Shown here in pieces: positions 42,018-45,987 of a stretch of 45,987 nt of DNA. The translations under genes and the position numbers were made by a program. The DNA is taken from contig BLLW01000027.1 of the NCBI GenBank assembly GCA_011959285.1, positions 1-45,987 on the forward strand, given 5' to 3'. Positions within the stretch are counted from its first letter, which is position 1. Each line of letters opens with the position of its first letter. This stretch comes from Lachnospiraceae bacterium (GTDB taxonomy: Bacteria; Bacillota; Clostridia; Lachnospirales; Lachnospiraceae). The notes under the pieces were generated by a model, which worked only from the letters and a program-made list of their open reading frames with translations, was not told the DNA's origin and made no database searches.

Positions 42018-43527
42018 ACCCTCTTCCTACGGCTGCTGCCATAATCCTTTCTTCAGAAAATTCCTCTCTTTGTATTTCCGCCGATATCTTTCCCTCATAC
42101 ATAACAAGTATCCGGTCACTCATGCCCATAATTTCCGGCAATTCCGAGGATATCAGAAGGATTGCAATTCCTTTTGCCGTCAATTCATTAATTAATTTAT
42201 AGATTTCTGCCTTTGCTCCTACATCAATCCCCCTTGTGGGCTCATCCAGTACCAAGATATCCGGTTCCCCTGCAAGCCATTTTGCCAGAATCACTTTTTG
42301 TTGGTTTCCTCCTGAAAGATACATGACTTTTTGCTCTGGTTCAGTCACTTTTATTTTTAACATTCTTACAAAAGTTTCGTATACGTCCAGCGCTTTTTTC
42401 TTCTGCACAAGACCATGCCTCGTGATCCTCTTTAAATTAGGCAGTACCATATTATCAACTACAGGAAATTTTAAAATGAGCCCCTCGTTTTTGCGATCCT
42501 CTGTCAGCCATGCCATTCCAAGTCCCATGGCGGCTTTGCAATTTTTAATATCTGCTCTTTTACCTTTCACGTAAATTTTCCCATGTTTACAGACATCTTC
42601 TCCAAATAATAATCGTACCAGTTCTGTGCGCCCGGCGCCTACTAACCCGGCAAGTCCGAGCACTTCCCCCTCATGGAGCGTGAAACTTACGTTTTCCGGT
42701 GTATAAGCACTTCTGATTCCGCCTTTATCGATTCCCGTCATCTCTTCTACACGGAGAGCTTCACCGCCAAAACAGCTTCTCTCCCTATGATAATAATTAT
42801 CATAGTCCCTGCCTACCATCAACTTAACAATCTCTGTCTCACTTGTTTGGCTGCCTTTTAACACCTTCACCAGTGCGCCGTCCCGCAATACTACGACCTC
42901 ATCTGATATTTCCAGTATTTCTTTCATCCTGTGTGAGATAAAGAGGAAGCTGACCCCCTGCATCTTCAATCTGTTTATGATAGAAAAAAGCTTGTCTATC
43001 TCCGAGTCAGACAAGGAGGAAGTAGGTTCATCCAGTATAATGACCTTGGCATTGCCATTGAGTGCGCGTGCTATTTCAATCAACTGCCTTGCCGCTATGT
43101 CCAGCTTTGCCACTTTGGTATCAGGCGCAAATTCTAATCCTACCATTTCCAGCAATTTTCTTGTTCTGCTTTCCATTTCCCTTTTATCCAGCACAACTCC
43201 CTTTTTCACTTCATCCCCGACAAAAATGTTTTCCATAATCGTCATCTTAGGCAGCACCAGCAATTCCTGATGTACCATACGGATTCCAGCCTTCTTTGCT
43301 TCTTCGACGCTGATCTTTGAATATTCTCGTTCTTCGAGTACAATCTTTCCTTCATCCGGTTCATAAATCCCTGCAATAATTTTGCATAGAGTGCTCTTTC
43401 CCGCTCCATTTTCACCTACCAGCGTCACAACAGAGCCCTTTTCAATGCACATTGAAATATCCTGTAAGACTGCAATCCTTGAAAATGATTTACTTATTTT
43501 TTTGACTTCCAATATAACCTGTTTCAC
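42001..43527 (-). CDS. rbsA: Sugar ABC transporter ATP-binding protein
   Basis: This 508-aa protein has two nucleotide-binding domains. The first has Walker A GENGAGKSTLCKI (about 36) and LDEPTSSLSDSE; the second has the usual altered Walker A GLVGAGRTELVRLLF (about 285), signature LSGGNQQKVILAKWL and LDEPTRGIDVGAK. This is the RbsA/MglA/XylG layout. It powers the permease of the same operon. Confidence 0.9.
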   Translation of the reverse strand: MKQVILEVKKISKSFSRIAVLQDISMCIEKGSVVTLVGENGAGKSTLCKIIAGIYEPDEGKIVLEEREYSKISVEEAKKAGIRMVHQELLVLPKMTIMENIFVGDEVKKGVVLDKREMESRTRKLLEMVGLEFAPDTKVAKLDIAARQLIEIARALNGNAKVIILDEPTSSLSDSEIDKLFSIINRLKMQGVSFLFISHRMKEILEISDEVVVLRDGALVKVLKGSQTSETEIVKLMVGRDYDNYYHRERSCFGGEALRVEEMTGIDKGGIRSAYTPENVSFTLHEGEVLGLAGLVGAGRTELVRLLFGEDVCKHGKIYVKGKRADIKNCKAAMGLGMAWLTEDRKNEGLILKFPVVDNMVLPNLKRITRHGLVQKKKALDVYETFVRMLKIKVTEPEQKVMYLSGGNQQKVILAKWLAGEPDILVLDEPTRGIDVGAKAEIYKLINELTAKGIAILLISSELPEIMGMSDRILVMYEGKISAEIQREEFSEERIMAAAVGRGYEGGK

Positions 43528-43550
43528 CTGCTCCTCCTGCCTTATCGCTA

Positions 43551-44624
43551 TTATTTATAGCCTTCTAATTCTTTTTTCAGCTCTGCCTGTTCTTCAATAT
43601 CCTGCTTTACATTCTCCTTCGTTATCAGACGGACAGGTACCGAGATATCTCCCGCATCTTCTCCATTTACTGCCTTGACTGCCGCATCAACTGTCATTTC
43701 TCCTATCTGTGCTGCATTTTGCGCCACTGTAGCCATAAAGGGACCGTCTGCCTGCAAAGCATCCAGCAATCCTTGTTCATCGTCAGTACTTACAATCTTT
43801 ATTTCGCTTCTCTCTGCCGTTGTAACAGAAGCCAATGCGCCTACTCCCATTCCTGCGCTGCTTCCAAAAATATAATCTATGCTGCCTTTCGGCTGGCTGA
43901 TCAACAAATCGTCTATCAAGCTCTGAGTTGCCTCGACAGTTCCGTCACTTGGTATAATTTCACGTAATTCTATATTTGCCATACCTTCAAACTGTTTCAC
44001 AAATCCTGAACATCTTTGCGTATTAGATGCAGAAGACATAAAATTAATGTAATAAACCACAAATTTGTCTTTATCCGTTCTCTGATTTATATCATCAATA
44101 ATACACTGGGCATCCATTTTTCCGATTTCAGCATTATCACTAGCCACTCTGCCCATAAATTCCACTTCGTCTGATTCCAGTCTGGCATCAAAATTAATCA
44201 ACGGGACCCCTGCCTCATTGGCTTCCTTTGCGGCAGGAATGATCGCATCAAAACCGCCTGTGCAGATTACATCATAATTGTTAGCTACTGCATGAGAAAT
44301 ATATTCGCCTATAAGCGGGAAATCCTCCTGCCCATCAAAAATGTCTATTGAAACGCCTAACTCTTCCGCTCTCTTTTGAGCGCCTGCACACAAATACACA
44401 AAAAAGTCATAATGCTGTGCCGGAGAGATAAACGCAATACGAATGCTGCCGCTTCCCTCATTTTCTGTTTGCTCTGTGTTCTCTGAACGCTCCTCGTTTT
44501 CTGTTTGTTCTGTTTCTTCTACAGCCGGATTCTCCGTACCTTTTACCTCTTCTTTACTTCCGCATCCAGCCATACACCCCATTAAAAGCGTCACACTGCA
44601 AATTAAAGCAATTATTCTTTTCAT
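43551..44624 (-). CDS. rbsB: Sugar-binding lipoprotein (periplasmic-binding type)
   Basis: This 357-aa lipoprotein has a signal peptide with lipobox (LLMGC or CMAGC, Cys 17 or 21), then a Glu/Thr/Asn-rich linker with two TEQTENE repeats. The type I binding domain is recognisable from IRIAFISPAQHYDFFVYLCA, CTGGFDAIIPAAKEA and VSTDDEQGLLDALQADG. It overlaps the dehydrogenase gene upstream (ATGA). It delivers the sugar to RbsA/C. Specificity is not clear from sequence. Confidence 0.85.
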   Translation of the reverse strand: MKRIIALICSVTLLMGCMAGCGSKEEVKGTENPAVEETEQTENEERSENTEQTENEGSGSIRIAFISPAQHYDFFVYLCAGAQKRAEELGVSIDIFDGQEDFPLIGEYISHAVANNYDVICTGGFDAIIPAAKEANEAGVPLINFDARLESDEVEFMGRVASDNAEIGKMDAQCIIDDINQRTDKDKFVVYYINFMSSASNTQRCSGFVKQFEGMANIELREIIPSDGTVEATQSLIDDLLISQPKGSIDYIFGSSAGMGVGALASVTTAERSEIKIVSTDDEQGLLDALQADGPFMATVAQNAAQIGEMTVDAAVKAVNGEDAGDISVPVRLITKENVKQDIEEQAELKKELEGYK

Positions 44625-45781
44625 TTTTCTGTTCTCCTCTCATCTATTAGTTTTTGATAGTAGTTAATAACTTTTATTGCTATTTCATGGTTTTTCGGCA
44701 GTCCGCATACCTGTGAAACCGTATCTTCAATTCCGCATTTCCTAATCATCTGCTGTATTTTCTGCGCTTTTTCATCCCGCTCTTCCGAATAGGCAAATCC
44801 ATTTGCAATAGATTGTGCAAGTGCATCATAGGGAAGTCCATGTTTATAACAGAAGCAGGCATTTCCTGTCAGGCGGTCATTCCTTCCCAGTTTTCTAACT
44901 GGATCATATGCCACCCGGTAAATATAATCTACCAAAACCTCCTTCGGAGCAGGCAGCGTACAGAACTCCCAAAGCTTGGACTCTTCCATCTGAAACTCCA
45001 GCGCTAATGCCTTGATTGCCTCCTTTAGGACTTCATTCATCAACTGCCTGATTTCCGGGTCATTCTCTGCTTCCCCTATGGTATTGTACCCTTTCAAATA
45101 TCCTGCATATGCACAAGTCGCATGAGGCGCATTGTAAGTATAAAGTTTCACCTCTTTCAGTTTCTCTAAATCATCCGTCAGCTCCATCCATATGACCTTG
45201 CTCAAGTCCACATTGACTGGTTTCTGAATCAATAGTGATGCTACCGCCATGGATTCCAGTTTTAAACTATCAGAAGCATCTGCACTCGTGGATCTTCTGA
45301 CTATGACATCCCTTACAACCGCATTCTTTTTGAACCATTCTTTTGCTTGTTCAGATAACGGATCATAAAACCACTTTTCTACCTCCGATATTATATGATT
45401 CAAATTTGTACAGGAAAGGATTGTAACCTCTTTGCCATCCTGCTTTGCCCTTTCTTCTAGTCCCCGCGCCAGATATTCTGCTGCTTCCTTGATATCTTCC
45501 GGATAAAGGCAAAGCGCAATGACATCTGCATCCACAATGTCCATTAAACAAGAGCATTCTTCATCACAGACATACGCCCTGTATCCGGAAACTTCTGCGA
45601 CGACTGTCTGATCTGCCTCCAGAAGTTTTACCTTATAGCTTCCCTTTTCCTGCAAGGAATGCACCACATCAGGATTTTTGTCTAAAAAAATCACTTCCCA
45701 GCCGGAAGCAGCATAAACCTGACCTAGAAATCCTTTTCCTTCACGTCCTGCACCCACAACCAGTATTTTGTTTCTTTTCAT
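44621..45781 (-). CDS. Mannitol-1-phosphate dehydrogenase-like enzyme
   Basis: This 386-aa NAD-dependent polyol dehydrogenase begins KILVVGAGREGKGFLGQVY, a Rossmann motif, and shows VIWMELTDDLEKLK and YKHGLPYDALAQSIANGF of the mannitol dehydrogenase family, MtlD-like group. It would oxidise a polyol or polyol phosphate to a ketose form. It is the first gene of the operon, and no PTS gene is here to make mannitol-1-phosphate. ATG 45781 has AAGGAGGAAG 11 bases upstream. Confidence 0.78.
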   Translation of the reverse strand: MKRNKILVVGAGREGKGFLGQVYAASGWEVIFLDKNPDVVHSLQEKGSYKVKLLEADQTVVAEVSGYRAYVCDEECSCLMDIVDADVIALCLYPEDIKEAAEYLARGLEERAKQDGKEVTILSCTNLNHIISEVEKWFYDPLSEQAKEWFKKNAVVRDVIVRRSTSADASDSLKLESMAVASLLIQKPVNVDLSKVIWMELTDDLEKLKEVKLYTYNAPHATCAYAGYLKGYNTIGEAENDPEIRQLMNEVLKEAIKALALEFQMEESKLWEFCTLPAPKEVLVDYIYRVAYDPVRKLGRNDRLTGNACFCYKHGLPYDALAQSIANGFAYSEERDEKAQKIQQMIRKCGIEDTVSQVCGLPKNHEIAIKVINYYQKLIDERRTEK

Positions 45782-45840
45782 CTTCTCATTTCTTCCTCCT
45801 TTGCTTTGTTGTAGGTTCATTATATGATTTATTTATTGCG

Positions 45841-45924
45841 TTCGCAATTGATAATTTGCGAAATATTTGCGTTTTCATTTTGTATATATTGCTATATTCG
45901 CAATCATTTATTGCCTTTTCGCAA
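45841..45924 (-). promoter_or_regulatory. Operator array TTCGCAA/TTGCGAA before the polyol operon
   Basis: TTCGCAA at 45841-45847, TTGCGAA at 45856-45862, a partial TTGCG at 45867-45871, TTCGCAA at 45897-45903 and 45918-45924. The first two form an inverted pair with an 8-base spacer. The array lies 60-140 bases upstream of the operon start. It is very probably bound by a regulator, the gene of which may be just beyond the window. Confidence 0.65.
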
Positions 45925-45987
45925 ATTGCACTTGTTTTATTTATGATAATATGCTTAAATATATATAACTCAAACTTCCCACATTAA

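Overview
The window looks like an accessory region of a gut Clostridia genome, most likely Lachnospiraceae. The grounds are AGGAGG-type ribosome sites with many TTG and GTG starts, families typical of that group (DUF6809, DUF6075, DUF5348, SymE-like, Rpn nucleases, AAA-ATPase/PDDEXK_9 proteins) and an A+T-rich background broken by more G+C-rich mobile DNA. Identifications come from reading the sequence; no database search was run.

Layout. (1) 1-1618: an insertion sequence with a DDE transposase; its left end coincides with the window edge. (2) 1732-6938: an Rpn-family nuclease, a ribbon-helix-helix gene behind a strong promoter lying inside a 15-bp inverted repeat, three tandem DUF6809 genes, two membrane-protein genes (the second with a -1 frameshift) and a repeated zinc-ribbon protein. 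(3) 7277-15115: a defence-like stretch with a solo HEPN protein, a second Rpn nuclease, an HELSH-motif protein, a STAND NTPase and an unknown Cys-containing protein. (4) 15328-19582: a small HTH protein, then an orphan DUF4280 (PAAR-like) protein with a DPBB-like C-terminus, translationally coupled to a membrane-anchored protein, then a frameshifted unknown gene. (5) 19618-22865: between two 12-bp direct repeats, a RelE-like toxin-antitoxin pair and a 631-aa protein that reads as a catalytically dead cytosine-5 DNA methyltransferase followed by restriction-nuclease-like sequence. This is the best candidate for an undescribed system. (6) 23038-24459: a conjugative-element-type operon (small ORF, SymE-like, DUF6075, DUF5348) ending in the first codons of parA.

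(7) 24460-27891: a transposon of three overlapping tyrosine recombinase genes, matching the recombinase-in-trio (RIT) pattern, with 30-bp terminal inverted repeats. It is flanked on both sides by the 5' end of a parA gene, each cut at its P-loop and both pointing inward. The element therefore joins two different parA-bearing replicons, or marks an inversion or an assembly join.

(8) 27931-35166, all on the minus strand: a plasmid- or phage-like replication module with an HUH Rep protein, a putative counter-transcribed RNA in the rep leader, a two-OB-fold SSB-like protein, a VRR-NUC nuclease, a truncated radical SAM gene, an odd tRNA-like gene and many small proteins. (9) 35331-45987: probable chromosome, with a GntR/ABC-transporter operon, an ACT-domain gene, a methyltransferase stub, an AAA-ATPase/nuclease protein and a leftward sugar or polyol operon (mannitol-1-phosphate dehydrogenase-like, ribose-type ABC transporter, RbsD, fructokinase) preceded by an array of TTCGCAA/TTGCGAA heptamers.

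Three genes appear broken by single-base or junction events, and the parA arrangement is unusual, so the consensus and assembly should be confirmed before biological conclusions are drawn.
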